Below, one piece after another: positions 23,025 through 33,739 of a stretch of DNA of 64,000 bases. Position 1 is the stretch's first letter. Each line of letters starts with the position of its first letter. Origin of the DNA: Pseudopyrenochaeta lycopersici. Its lineage: Eukaryota; Ascomycota; Dothideomycetes; Pleosporales; Pseudopyrenochaetaceae. The notes below the pieces were generated by a model, which searched no databases, was not told the DNA's origin, and saw only the letters and a program-made list of their open reading frames with translations. Made by a program: the position numbers and the translations under genes. The DNA is taken from contig NHZP01000059.1 in NCBI GenBank assembly GCA_003313425.1, positions 62,001 through 126,000 on the forward strand, in the 5' to 3' direction.

Positions 23025-23460
23025 TCAGTCATGACTTCTTGCGAACGCTTCCGCTGCGGGCTCAGTCACTGAAGAGTTGGCGGACAATGTGACCGATGAG
23101 TCTTCATGGAAGAAGAAAGGCTTGTACACATCAACGTAGCAGGATACCTTAGCTCGTTTGACGGCTGGTGGATAATCCTCAGAGAGGAGTTTTCGCTTCA
23201 ATGGCTGAAAGAAACTATCATTCAAAGGTAGGCAATCCTCTTTTACCTTCCCATTATCCTAGTCTTCACCCTCCCATTTCTCTAGGCTACCACTAGAGCT
23301 GACTGTGCGATTTGTGGAATTTATTAGGTAGTCTAGATTAGAGTATGTTAGTTTAAGCTTCTCGAGCCAATTTCTGTTTTCGCTTTCAATCTCCTGTAGC
23401 ATTTCTATGCTCTTCCTTGCTAATTCTTATAGCTCGCTAAAGCTAACCGTATCCTTAAAC
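23025..23460 (-). pseudogene. Unidentified relic reading frame
   Basis: A single minus-strand frame runs from about 23460 to a stop at 23025, broken only by two stop codons (TAA and TAG, consistent with CAA and CAG before RIP). It has a charged helical stretch (LARKSIEMLQEIESENRNWL) and a basic bipartite motif (PLKRKLLSEDYPPAVKRAK) that could be nuclear. No family was recognised. It may be the C-terminus of a transposon protein. Upstream sequence (23461-23865) is uninformative. Confidence 0.4.
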
Positions 23461-23865
23461 GTACGGTCTTAATAGATCTTCTGCACCTAAGGAAATCGCA
23501 GAGCATAATACCTGGTATCGGCCGGTTTGTTAAAACCAGCACCTATTACTTCCGCGACGAAGGGTCGCTTAAACAAGTCGGTTGGCCAAGGCAGCATCCC
23601 TCGTTCTACCCTGACGTCTAGCTCGGGGGTGGACCATAACACTGTTAGACAACGATTAACATTTATTCAACAGCATCTGTGCCATCAGCATTATAAGGCT
23701 ATATTATTAGGTGAAATTAAAGGGAGCGAAAGACGTATCATATAAATCATTTACAACCTCAATGTAGAGGTGAGTTGTAGATTTTATTACCAGCTCCTTG
23801 AGCATTACAGACGGTAACTAATAAGCCATATTTGTAGTACAACCGAGTTACGCGTTAGATTAAAT

Positions 23866-24871
23866 TTACGCAAGCCTATCCCACGCTAAACCCCTTCTCC
23901 GGCACCATTTCCTAAAGTTACTTAGTACTTCCGGCCATACTAAAACCTCAGAAACATGGCGGGCAAAGGACTCAAGCAGAACATCCGGCACATTCCCGGG
24001 GCAGACAAAGGGGGACGCAAATACCAGTCCAATCATGCACAACGGGTAGTTAATGTGGAAGCACCAGCGCCAGGATGCCTTTTCCACAAGGAATCCACCA
24101 ATAACAGGGCCAACGATACTGCCAATCGACCAAGAGCCGAGAACCATAGAAAAGTACTTCGGTCGCTGTCTCAAAGGAACGATATCGCAGAAGATGACTT
24201 GTGTCATGGTTATTATGCCTCCGCCGCCGATACCCTGCACGCAGCGTCCAACGAGCATGACCGCCACGTCTGCAACCGCACAGAGCGCGGTGCCGAAAGT
24301 GAAAAGGCTGATGGAGAAGAAGACTGCTGGTGTAAGCAGGTAGGACGTGCCTGTCCAAAACGTGTCGGCAGCTGAGCTGCCAAGGGAGCGTGCGATATTC
24401 TGTGCCTACACGTCAGTAGAAGGAAATAGTTGGGTCCAGGCGACATGTTAGCTTACCGGCTGCGCCGTAACTAAGATTGTAGCATCTAACGAGACCGTGA
24501 GAGAGATGAGACTCAGACTGATCATGATGAGCCAGTGTTCTCGATCGGGCTTCCCTATGGAAAGGCGGAGAATTAGTGGCAGTAAACGCTGGCGAATTCT
24601 GGCTTACATTCTGGCCGAGTAATTCCTCCAGCTCTAGGCGTATTGCGGGTTTCCATATCGAGTGTGGCGGGCGATGTTGGGCCTCGTGCTCGATGGGAGC
24701 GGATTCCTTGACAGCGACCTCTGGGATTCCGTCTAGCGTGGGGTTAATAACTGAGCCGTTACTCTTGCCCAGTGCATCCACCTCTTCGCCGTTAGTAAGC
24801 GATTTCTCCTCTTCCTCGGATGCCCGACGCTCTGCTAGCTCCTGGTGAATCTCATCGTTAATGATGTACAT
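23866..24871 (-). pseudogene. MFS multidrug/toxin-efflux transporter (DHA2-like), broken
   Basis: From ATG 24871, three exon-like blocks are split by introns at 24607-24550 (GTAAGC donor, AAG acceptor) and 24456-24400 (GTAAGC donor, CACAG acceptor). They read an acidic cytosolic N-terminus, TM1 (MISLSLISLTVSLDATILVT), then RSLGSSAADTFWTGTSYLL, GRCVQGIGGGGI, and the antiporter motif C region (GSIVGPVIGGFLVEKASWRW) of 14-helix DHA2 proton-drug antiporters. Two defects are visible. Between TM2 and TM3 the segment that should carry motif A (GxxxDxxGRR) is missing in a short in-frame deletion. After TM6 the frame drifts and ends at 23866, where the second half of a protein of about 550 aa should be. 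It would have been a plasma-membrane exporter. No cluster partners are apparent. Confidence 0.8.
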
Positions 24872-26537
24872 CTGCGCTGTGAGCGAAATGCGTGCGTCAG
24901 TTTCAAATCCTGGTACGCAGCTGAGGACGCGGGAGAGCCTACGGAAGCCGATTGAGTCGTTTGCGCCGATGTCGTCTCTCACCGTTTCAACACAGTACTT
25001 GCAGTCCGTCGGCGAGCGTACAGCCAAACAGTTATTGCAAGAATTTTCATTGGGTGGTCAGGCATAAGGGCAGTTGCCGGATGCAGTAGGGCTTGTAGCA
25101 GCTACATTGCAACCCCTCGTTCGACTGATAGGCCTGCATGGGCGGAGTTCATTCGCAGCGAGGCGTATTGTGGACACTTCAGGTTCGCTACACCATGGAG
25201 CTGTAATATTACGCACAACATGTTCGTATGCTAATGCAACGCCGTTCCTGGGCTCCTTCTCGGCAGAATGGGGGAAGGCTCTCTTCTTCGTGAAGACATG
25301 GTGAAGCAACAACGGGTCCTCTTGCTACGTGTACGTGTTCGCGGCAAGGTGGGTGAGCCTGGCTGGTCGCCGGGCGTCCGCGGACCATAAGTCATTGACG
25401 GTTTTGTGGAGTTACTCGAAGTAGTAAAATTAGATAAGACATGCGGTCACACCACGCCTGTGCCAGAACAAAATGTCACGCCCGGACCACCTACATGCAC
25501 CTCATGCTATTCAAGGTGAACAGCATCAAACATCCTCCAGAATTTTATGTTAAAGTATGACTCTTTTTCCAGTTAGGTCAGCAAGACATTGCCCGCTATA
25601 AATGTTTACGATCTATCCTTGCGATTATTAGATTTCTGCACATTGACTGCATACGTCCACAACCAGGCTATTCATTATCAAAGAAGGGCCGTTCAAACGA
25701 GGACAGGGACTTCTATACTAGTTAGTGAATCCCTGATACGACCACTTAGGAGTTTATTTTGTTCACCAATATCTTCATAAGATGTAGCCTCCTAAAGTAG
25801 CCAGCCTAACATATCCCGGTAAACATAGCTCTAAGTAGATAGCCCATAACTGTCCTCTGTATGAAAATTCGGGTGCCCTATCCATAGATCATCTCTAATA
25901 GGATCTCTACTTAAAGAGGACGCGATATTTAGCAGATTACATTAATCAAAATCCGTTATAAAGGGGGTGCCGAAGGTGAAAGGCATTTACAGGCCCGGGT
26001 CCAACATAGAGTACTAATCAGATTAAAATTCCCAGGAGGCCTGTATAGGCTGCTGTTCTCCGAAAGTGGTTGGGAAACAGTTAAAGGACGGCCTCGCCTG
26101 TTCCTCTATAGGAATATCGGATATGTTAGTTCGGACTTGTGCGCTAGCCTTAATGATGTTCATTACCAGTTTGTACGCGCGCCCAAATGTCTCTTGGCTG
26201 GAAATGATCAAAGTCAATATTTGGAAATCAGTTGTTGGATTAATGAGCAACACTATCCAGGCGATAAGTGCATGGTCGCACGTCGTGATAGCTGCAGCCT
26301 TGCAGCTTCAACATTTAGGTAGCTGTGAATAAATTCTTTGCGACGCCCATTACGGAGTACCAAGCACGCCCCAAAGCCTGGAGAGAAGCCTTGCGGCTGT
26401 GCAAAGTATTCTGAGACATGTAAAGACGCAAAGGTTCATAGTGGTGCTTATGATTCTGTCTGCACGCCAGAGACGAGATGTATATACTATTCTAGTTTCA
26501 TTCTGCCTGCCAACACCTTTCTCCAACCAATAACATC
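24872..26537. other. Gene-poor spacer
   Basis: No gene was recognised. An 88-codon open frame at 26066-26332 (plus) contains hydrophobic stretches but no signature. 25380-25960 is mildly TA-rich. Confidence 0.4.
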
Positions 26538-28115
26538 ATGTCGAACGCTCGTTCGGCCGATGATGAGCCTGCCTCCACTCCCGAACCCGTCATTGTCACT
26601 CTATCTATCGAGGCCCAGTTTTCGATGAGCTTCTAACATCGAACCAAACCGCGTTACTTGAAACGATTGACAAACTTCGCAATCACGATATTCGCGATAT
26701 CATCGACTTTCCTCAATTCACTTTCTGTGAAGATCAGTCACCTGGCAAGAGTTCGGTTCTCGAAGCAATCTCCCGGGTATCATTCCCCAAGGATTCAGCA
26801 GTCTGCACACTCTTCCTAACCGAACTCGCTCTTCGCCGCGGGCCTACCCGCAAGGTGAAGATTCAATAGGTCGTCACCAAAGCGCAAACACAAGGAGGTC
26901 AAAGGGTACAAACAATGGGACTATGAGACGGTCAACAATGACGAGTTTCCGAACCTTGTCAGCCAAGCTAAAGCCGGTCTCTACCTGCTACCGGAATAGA
27001 CCCATCCACAAGCTCTTTCTTTGCAGACAAACTACACGTAGAAGTCACCGATCCACGTTCGCCGCTTCTCACGGTTGTTGACCTCCTAGGCATAATCGGT
27101 ACAGCAAACCCGGAACTGAAGGAGGGAGATATCGACATGCCCTGGCAACTGTGCTCACAGTACATGGCGAATAAGAAAAGCATTATTATTGCTGTCCGTA
27201 TACCCAGACGAACGTTACTGGGATCTGGAAATTGACCAAGGAGTACGATCCAGATTGCAAGAGGGCCATCTACGTTTTCACCAAACCAGGGCCTAGCCTA
27301 ATACCTAGCCTAATATGCTGATGACGCTATTCCAAAATTCGTCGAGTTTGCGACCAACAAAGCCCAAAGCTGGCACTATGAGCTTTTATGGCATGTCGTA
27401 CGCAATACCGGCCCTAGAAACTACTATTCTAATCTGAAAGACCGAGATGCAATGGAAAAGAAGTTCTTCACCCAGCAGCGGTGGAAAAAGCATCTCAACA
27501 AGAACCAACTGGGTGTAAACAACCTTCGATATCGTCTGAGCAAGCTCCTAGAGAAGCACACCCGGGAAGAAATGCCAAAGCTCCGGGAGGAGGTCAAGGA
27601 AGCGCCTGCAGATGCCAAACTAAAACGCGCCCGACTCGGAGATCCTCGCCCGGGTACAAAAGCGCAATGAGACTATTTGACACAAAATAGTCGCGAATTT
27701 CAAAGAATCATTGAATGTGCCATTGGTGGACAATACGAAAACGAAGCTACCTTCTTTCCTCCCAATCCTACTATTTGCGGTGCGCACCTTCGGGCGTCGA
27801 TACAGTATTTCAATCAGCAATTCTATTCCAACATACATGCGATTTGCGGTCACTCTGTTTTAATTGTCGACCCCAACCATCCTAATACTCCTCCAGATAC
27901 TCCATTTAAATGCTGGCCTTGTTTTGAAGCGGTTGATTGGTATAATAAGATACCGTCCACAGAATCAGAGCCGAAGCATGTTACTCGCGAGGCCTACCTC
28001 AGGGAAATCCGAACGGAATCTACGACCCCACGGGCATCGAGATTATAGGAAGTGTCAACCCCACTCTACCCAGCATTATCTTCATGAGGCAGGTCCAGTG
28101 CTGATGACGATTGGC
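26538..28115 (+). pseudogene. Dynamin-like GTPase (fungal Mx/Vps1-type), broken
   Basis: Plus-strand frames read in order as a fungal dynamin-family large GTPase. A G1 P-loop EDQSPGKSSVLEAISR lies at about 26729 (canonical GDQSSGKS). A switch II segment LTVVDLLGIIG lies at about 27070 (canonical DLPG), followed by YMANKKSIIIAV. A G4 region KLTKEYDPD...FTKPG lies at about 27225-27294 (canonical TKPD). The stalk follows from about 27340 (FVEFATNKAQSWHYEL, RYRLSKLLEKHTREEMPKLR) to about 28040. At least four frameshifts or stops interrupt it (near 26620, 26866, 26998 and 28010), and no GTPase effector domain is found before the repeat at 28144. Several G-motif residues are substituted. Members act in organelle fission or membrane remodelling; this copy is dead. 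Confidence 0.82.
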
Positions 28116-28143
28116 AAAAGCTTATGTTAGTAATGTCTGCAAG

Positions 28144-28506
28144 TAGGCTGGTCGGTGGGTATAGGGGGTTACGGTTGGGTTGCAATACATGAGACCCTAA
28201 CCCAACCCCAGCCCCAACCCGATTTTTTCAAGTACTCTTGGAGTTGGGTAGGGGTGGGGTCGCACGGACCCTGGGCTGGGGCTGGGTTGAATCTAGGTTA
28301 CTGCCTGGGTTAAGGTAGGGTCTTACTAATAATATTAGCCAATTATAACCTTATATTATTACAGTGCTAGGACTCTTAAGTAGCGTAGCACTAGGACAAA
28401 GCAGTAACCCAGTAACTCAACCCTGACCCAACCTATACACAAGGTCTGTGCGACCCTAACTCAACCCCAACACACTTAGGATTGGGTGAACCCATCGACC
28501 CGCCTA
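28144..28506. repeat. MITE-like GGGTT-rich inverted-repeat element
   Basis: A 363-bp segment with 17-bp terminal inverted repeats (TAGGCTGGTCGGTGGGT at left; TAGGCGGGTCGATGGGT on the opposite strand at right; 15 of 17 match) and TA at both ends. Inside, a longer inverted repeat pairs about 28258-28318 with about 28385-28456, sharing GGGTCGCACGGACC / GGGTCGCACAGACC and a run of GGGTTGGG/GGGGCTGGG units. It has no coding capacity. Length and structure fit a non-autonomous DNA transposon; the parent family is unknown. Confidence 0.6.
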
Positions 28507-28657
28507 GTGAATTCTGCCTCCTCAGATCTCGCACTACATCTAAGTCGTAATAGAACGGTGCCAGGCACATCTACGTAGCAATCCCTGCTCTTTGACCATG
28601 GTCAGGTGGGCTATATTCGGAGCCCACATATGTCTACGTCGGTGAGAGCTAATTGAA

Positions 28658-30493
28658 TTATCGTAGTATAACGGTTTCGGCTTCGTAACCTTCACTTAGA
28701 CCCTGACCATGCATGATTCCGTGAATATACGACCATCCAATAATTGTATTCTGAACCTCTATGGTCTGGTTCAAAAGGCCTGGCAGAACGTATGGGTACG
28801 GGCGTATAATGAGAGGGGTTCTGCAACCTGGTATTACACAAACAATATCACTAACCCGCACCGCGGAGTTTGCCATGCCTAAGTAACCGCGAGAGGTTGT
28901 GAATGTTCTTTCTCCGTCGGCGTGGAGACTCAGTGTCCGCAAGTACGGATTCTTGATGATGTGAATCAAGGTTGGACATATTTCATCGTTCGAATCTTGA
29001 TATGTTTCCATATCTGGCTGGAACGGCTCATCCCCCTCCTCTGGAAATTCTCTCGGTTCTTTCCAGGGGGTTCGGTCCAAAAGCTTTCGCAGATCATGGA
29101 AGTGTTCGACAAACTTAGGCTTAACAGGATTGTGTTTATCATCAAGGCCCTCTATTAAAGACATCCAGACGACGTCAAGCCATGATTGACCCGATCGATA
29201 AGGATTTACCCTGTTACCCATGCTCAGGAGAGAGTCAATAGCATCCCGTAAATCTGTAAATGATGAAACCTCGATATGAGGCCCTTGAACGGCGACCTTG
29301 TCGAACTTGATAGCATTGATACTCAGCATCCCTTCCAGAGTGATCACTGGATGTCTTTGCAGCTTGCCTCCAGCTTGCCATCCCGCCTTATCGCTAGTCC
29401 ATAGTGGCTCTGAGAACGAATTCTGTCGAAAATCAGGCACCCAAGACGGCAAATCCACATAAGTATCCCTCCTGCCAGTCCCAGATAGAGCGAGTAAATC
29501 TAATGACTTCCCCTGACATAATATGCTTGCAGTTGTCTTCTGAAAGACAGATTCAGTCGATATGGTATAGTCTGGTTGCAAGAGCACATCAGTTTCCATG
29601 ACGATTCCTTGGAGGGCAAATACAAAGTCTCGGCTATCGGACGCCAGACAATGGAAGGTCGATTCAAGAAGCCTCTCATATCTTATGCCGCCAGAATTTG
29701 AAGCTTTGAATATTGCTCTGATTTCGAAGAGCCTGCTTGCACACCAGAGGGCTTGATAGGCGGGCTCTCCGATATCGAACATGGATTCTGCACCTTCAGA
29801 TACCCATAATGATAATATGCCCTTTTGGAGGCTACTGAATGGTATCAGGTCATTGCCACAAAGGACAAAAACTTTCTTCCCTAATGTGACCTCTTGGACC
29901 ACCCATACACGCCGAAACCAAGGTCTCTCAAGCAAGTCCCAGAGAGCCATTAGAACTGCGTGAGGCACATCGCCCGGTTCTTCGGAAGCTCTCTCCCTAA
30001 TTCTTGATACAATGGCTTGGGTCTCGTCGAAGCGTTGCTCGTGATCTACGTGGAGCATTTGTGGACCCCGAACCGCCATGAACTGAAAGGCTAATGTGGT
30101 GTTCGCTGTCCCTTCACCAAGCCACACTAGCACTTTCGACGCAGAGCTGTACACCTTACCCATCATGCTTACTTGATGGCCTTTTTCGACGGGATCCTCC
30201 TGATTGATACAAAGAGCATCTATCCACACCCTGAAAGTCTTAAAATGCACATGCAAGGAGTTAAACAGGTTTGAAAGTGTGCGGTTGAGAGCGAGGAATC
30301 CACCGTTATCGCAGGGCAACCTTGCAACTACCTTTGGGTCCTCCCATGCGTAGGAGATAGCGATGTATTCCGGAGGATCACTTAACGAGACGCTTTGGAA
30401 AGAGCACACAGCTCGGTGGATGCTTGGATCGGCTTGGACATGCAAAATACGAATGTCATTCTCACTCTTCAAGGGAGTGTGGCGGTATTCCAT
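28658..30493 (-). CDS. HET-domain (heterokaryon incompatibility) protein
   Basis: A single uninterrupted 611-aa frame from ATG 30493. The HET domain lies at residues about 42-205, with its three conserved blocks: EYIAISYAWEDP (42-53), FRVWIDALCINQED (87-100) with HQVSMMGKVYSSASKVLVWLGE (106-127), and LLERPWFRRVWVVQEV (187-202). HET domains are TIR-related modules that trigger cell death when incompatible hyphae fuse. The C-terminal 400 residues are of the type common in HET singletons, with no WD, ankyrin or NACHT unit recognised. No introns are needed. It is oriented away from the MITE and toward the dynamin relic, and lies 1.5 kb from the 274-aa gene of the CHAT pair. Confidence 0.93.
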   Translation of the reverse strand: MEYRHTPLKSENDIRILHVQADPSIHRAVCSFQSVSLSDPPEYIAISYAWEDPKVVARLPCDNGGFLALNRTLSNLFNSLHVHFKTFRVWIDALCINQEDPVEKGHQVSMMGKVYSSASKVLVWLGEGTANTTLAFQFMAVRGPQMLHVDHEQRFDETQAIVSRIRERASEEPGDVPHAVLMALWDLLERPWFRRVWVVQEVTLGKKVFVLCGNDLIPFSSLQKGILSLWVSEGAESMFDIGEPAYQALWCASRLFEIRAIFKASNSGGIRYERLLESTFHCLASDSRDFVFALQGIVMETDVLLQPDYTISTESVFQKTTASILCQGKSLDLLALSGTGRRDTYVDLPSWVPDFRQNSFSEPLWTSDKAGWQAGGKLQRHPVITLEGMLSINAIKFDKVAVQGPHIEVSSFTDLRDAIDSLLSMGNRVNPYRSGQSWLDVVWMSLIEGLDDKHNPVKPKFVEHFHDLRKLLDRTPWKEPREFPEEGDEPFQPDMETYQDSNDEICPTLIHIIKNPYLRTLSLHADGERTFTTSRGYLGMANSAVRVSDIVCVIPGCRTPLIIRPYPYVLPGLLNQTIEVQNTIIGWSYIHGIMHGQGLSEGYEAETVILR

Positions 30494-31987
30494 AGCGTCC
30501 GGTTCTGAAATCTTGAGTATTCTGTCTAGGTATATGGACGTAGTCGTTGTCGTTCCACGCCGGGGATAGACTTTGCAGTGTCGCGCGAGGCTACGCCAGT
30601 ATGAAATTCTTCCAAGGCAGCTTGGCTATAATAGCGGCATCAGCCACACCATTGACGCTGCACCGGTACCCGGTTGTTGTCACGTAAAATTCCAAGCAGG
30701 ACAGGTGACCGTGCTCGCAACGTTCTCTACGTTGTGCCAATGCTAACAGAGAGGGCCTCGGGCTGTAGGGTTTTTGCGCGAAGCTAAGAGGGTTTCTTAA
30801 ATATGATGTTCGCGTGTGCCACGAGTTTGTCGTGGTATCCGGTTTCCGTTTTCCCTAGGAACTGCTCTGGATCGAAATATAATTTGTCACGATGAGGTTG
30901 TTGTCATAAGCTGAAATTGGTCGATGACAGGTTGTCACGTGCAGGAACGCTTTGAGGTTAGCTAAGCGAGTTCGTCTGGCCAATAGGAATTTGAACTTGA
31001 GCCTGCTTATGTGATGCGGGACATTTCCAACCCCAGAAACTAACCGCTATTTCCAGCCCTTCAGCAATCATTCATAAAATCACTACATTCGGACAACGCT
31101 CCTCTTCCTATATACTACGATAACTTTTTCAGTCTCGTCGCCCTGCTCAAGGACTGCCAAAGCAGGCTGAGGAAACGCGCTCGCTCCGAAGATATGAGCT
31201 CTGCAACGACCAGGCCTTAGCGAATGCAGAAAAGCAGCCGCCTTCACTCTCAGCCTCATCAAGCCGAAGCTGGGCGACAACACCCTCTGCATCACCAGAA
31301 ATTGACGGCAGTGTCGGGGTTCCTAGTATTAATCCTGCAGCCTATTGATGTTGGCTACTTCCCCTCTTGAGCGAGCGTTAGGCAGAGCGATAAGACCTTC
31401 CCGGCACAGGCATTTTTCGCATGGACAAGCTAGACTTCCTCTCTACCTGTTTCAAGGTTGGATGCGAGGCTGAAAATTGACTACTGGATCGAAAATATGA
31501 ACCTGTATCTAGTTATACTATATGGTGGTTCATGTATGAAAGGCTTGAAGTTTAAGTACCTTCAACTCCGCGGAGGGTGTATCGCTGCAACATGAGGAAC
31601 TTATCAGAATTATCACAAAATAACGATCAATTCTGAGTAACTGCATATATTGCATAACCTTGCAGTCACTTAATATAGGGCCTGAAGTTAGATTAAGTGA
31701 ACTTGCAATTATCTGTACCTGGGAGATAAAGGAGGGTACGAAGTTCATTTATTCATAAAAAGTGCTAGAGACTAACTGTATACACACAAAGGAGTGAGTT
31801 GGGCAAAGATATGCCAAGAACGTAATAGTCATCCCGAGCAGGTAAGAGTCATGAAATCTCAGAGCAACCATCAATAACCATAGCTAATAGCCGTAGACAG
31901 CAGATCCATAACAAAATCCAGTCTTTCCTCAAGATCTACATGTAGGCCTATCATTGGATCCTTTTGTCGATCGTAACTAGTAGACAT
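30494..31987. other. Intergenic region between HET gene and 274-aa gene
   Basis: No gene was recognised. Short minus-strand frames at 31083-31295 and 31530-31748 lack domains. The part next to 30494 should contain the HET promoter; no clear TATA box was picked out. Confidence 0.4.
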
Positions 31988-32812
31988 TTATGAGTATCCT
32001 CCTGGCAAGGTCTGGATAGCTTCCAAAGCAACAAGGTCGTCGAGGTTCAGGTCCTTGAGATCTCCCAAATTCGGTTCTTGATGACCAATTGGTTGCGCTG
32101 GATTAAAGATGACCGGGTCGTCCAGCTCTTTCTTCGCGAATACATTCAAATACTCAAATACATTCTTATCAAACCAAAAGATTCCTCGTTCAGCGTCGAT
32201 TTCAAAAGTAGCTGTGAACGGCTCCTTGGAGTCGCATTGAATGATGGCAGCGGCGCGATAGGAAGGTACGACTCCTTTCGCAGACTTCTTCGCTTCCGTA
32301 CAGTCCCATACAAGTACATTGTCCGTCGCAACATCAGAACTCTTCTTCCATCCACTTAGCTTCAGTTCGTATTCCCTGTTGATCTTCCGTCCGATCTCAT
32401 CATCCACTTTAAGCTTTCCCCCAATCGGTCCTAGAGGCAGTTCTGCGCCAGCTTTCACGGTATTTGCCCTCTCTTCGGTGAAAATCTTTCCTCTTCTCTC
32501 CTCCGGTGCGAGTCGTAGCACCTTTGGATGTGATGAGGTAGCCGCATTCTGCTTGCGAAACTCGATGTTCACGTGGAAGTTCCTGATTCTTCGGGATCCT
32601 GGACGGAATTTGAAAATGAACCGCATAATTACTAACGCCGCTGGTTGGCTATCAAAAGTACCATATTGTACCCTGTCGATACGGACGTTGACGAGAGTGT
32701 ACTCATCCGGGTCATATTCCAGGGCGTTTTCTCGAGTCGATGATTGGCCTGGCTCGTTATGCTGGGGCCTAAGCTCGCCGGCCTTGGGTTGTAGATCCAA
32801 TGAAAACTCCAT
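31988..32812 (-). CDS. Unknown 274-aa protein, partner of the CHAT protease gene
   Basis: A single-exon intact frame from ATG 32812. It has no signal peptide and no transmembrane helix. Residues 38-90 alternate hydrophobic and polar residues (YTLVNVRIDRVQYGTF, ALVIMRFIFKFRPG), a beta-rich pattern. A glycine/proline segment GAELPLGPIGGKLKVDDE lies near 122-139, followed by a further amphipathic stretch (REYELKLSGWKKSS). The last about 45 residues form an acidic, leucine-rich tail (DLKDLNLDDLVALEAIQTL). It is divergently transcribed from the TPR-CHAT gene, with only 279 bp between start codons, which suggests co-regulation. In filamentous fungi, gasdermin-like pore-forming proteins of about this size (for example HET-Q1) are often encoded next to subtilisin or caspase/CHAT proteases that cleave off a short C-terminal piece. 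The fit is suggestive but sequence-level identity to gasdermins was not recognised. Confidence 0.85.
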   Translation of the reverse strand: MEFSLDLQPKAGELRPQHNEPGQSSTRENALEYDPDEYTLVNVRIDRVQYGTFDSQPAALVIMRFIFKFRPGSRRIRNFHVNIEFRKQNAATSSHPKVLRLAPEERRGKIFTEERANTVKAGAELPLGPIGGKLKVDDEIGRKINREYELKLSGWKKSSDVATDNVLVWDCTEAKKSAKGVVPSYRAAAIIQCDSKEPFTATFEIDAERGIFWFDKNVFEYLNVFAKKELDDPVIFNPAQPIGHQEPNLGDLKDLNLDDLVALEAIQTLPGGYS

Positions 32813-33091
32813 TGCGTGTCTGAGGATTCTGCGTATAAGATGAGGGACAGAAGATGTGGTTGCGTCTGGTCAGGCTGAAATGCAGCGGTGAAAATGCGTC
32901 ACCTGACAACTTGCTGTTCGGGTGGCGCGGAGTTGGCTTTCCCCGCTCAGCCTTTCCCAGATTCTCTTTGCATGCAACAACTCGTTTTCTTCTGGCCGAA
33001 CCTCCATTTCATGCAACAGGGTCGGTTGTATCGTTGTTTACTACCTGCCTAATCGTTTTCATTTGTATTGCTTAGAGAAACAAGCAAAAGT
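32813..33091. promoter_or_regulatory. Putative bidirectional promoter of the 274-aa / CHAT pair
   Basis: 279 bp separate the ATG of the 274-aa gene (32812, minus) from the CHAT ATG (33092, plus). Both genes must be expressed from this interval. No strong TATA box is visible; a CT-rich stretch (about 32930-33060) precedes the CHAT start. Confidence 0.5.
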
Positions 33092-33545
33092 ATGGGAATC
33101 GAAGAAGCAATCGCTGAGAGCAGGCTACAGAGCCGAGTAGGAAACTTCACGGATGCAATAGACGTTCTTACCAAAGCTCAATCATTGGAATGTCTTAATG
33201 ATGCGGATTCCAAGCTTCAGACAGAAATTAACAGGATCTTCCTGATCTGCGGCAATCATAAGGCATTAGCGGCCTCCTCGCAGAACCTAAACCCGGCTCG
33301 TGGTAAATATGCAGATCTGATATCTATTCAGACTGCACTCAATCTTATCAGTACTTCGTTAGACCTGGACCGCTCTCTACAATCTGCCTCCTTACTATTC
33401 CAAAAATACGTACCAGCCATGGACTCAGAACAAGATAGCGAGCTCGTAGTAAGTTTTCCAGATACATTTCATCAGTCGTCTCTGAGGTTGACTTTCTAAG
33501 CCAATGATTCTATACTACTGCTTAGAAGTCCATTATTTCTGGCGG

Positions 33546-33553
33546 CTTTATGG
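33546..33553. repeat. hAT target-site duplication, left
   Basis: CTTTATGG, identical to 36561-36568. Eight base pairs is the hAT-specific duplication length. Confidence 0.93.
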
Positions 33554-33571
33554 CAGACTTCTCAACAGTCA
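33554..33571 (+). repeat. hAT left terminal inverted repeat
   Basis: CAGACTTCTCAACAGTCA; pairs with 36543-36560. Confidence 0.9.
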
Positions 33572-33739
33572 AACAGTCAGTCTGGGAGGCCCATAGCCTG
33601 TTTGACTGCATCTTTCGACCCGATTGGACTGATTGGACTGACTGCCAAGCCTTCTGGCGTGAATCGAGACTGTTTGACTGTTTGATAACGTAAGCGTTCT
33701 TTGGACTGATTGACTGCCTGATTGATTGACTAATTGGCT

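Noticed and set aside
28144..28506. Telomere or subtelomere array
   Set aside because: The GGGTT-type units are irregular and arranged as inverted repeats with defined ends; ascomycete telomeres are tandem TTAGGG.
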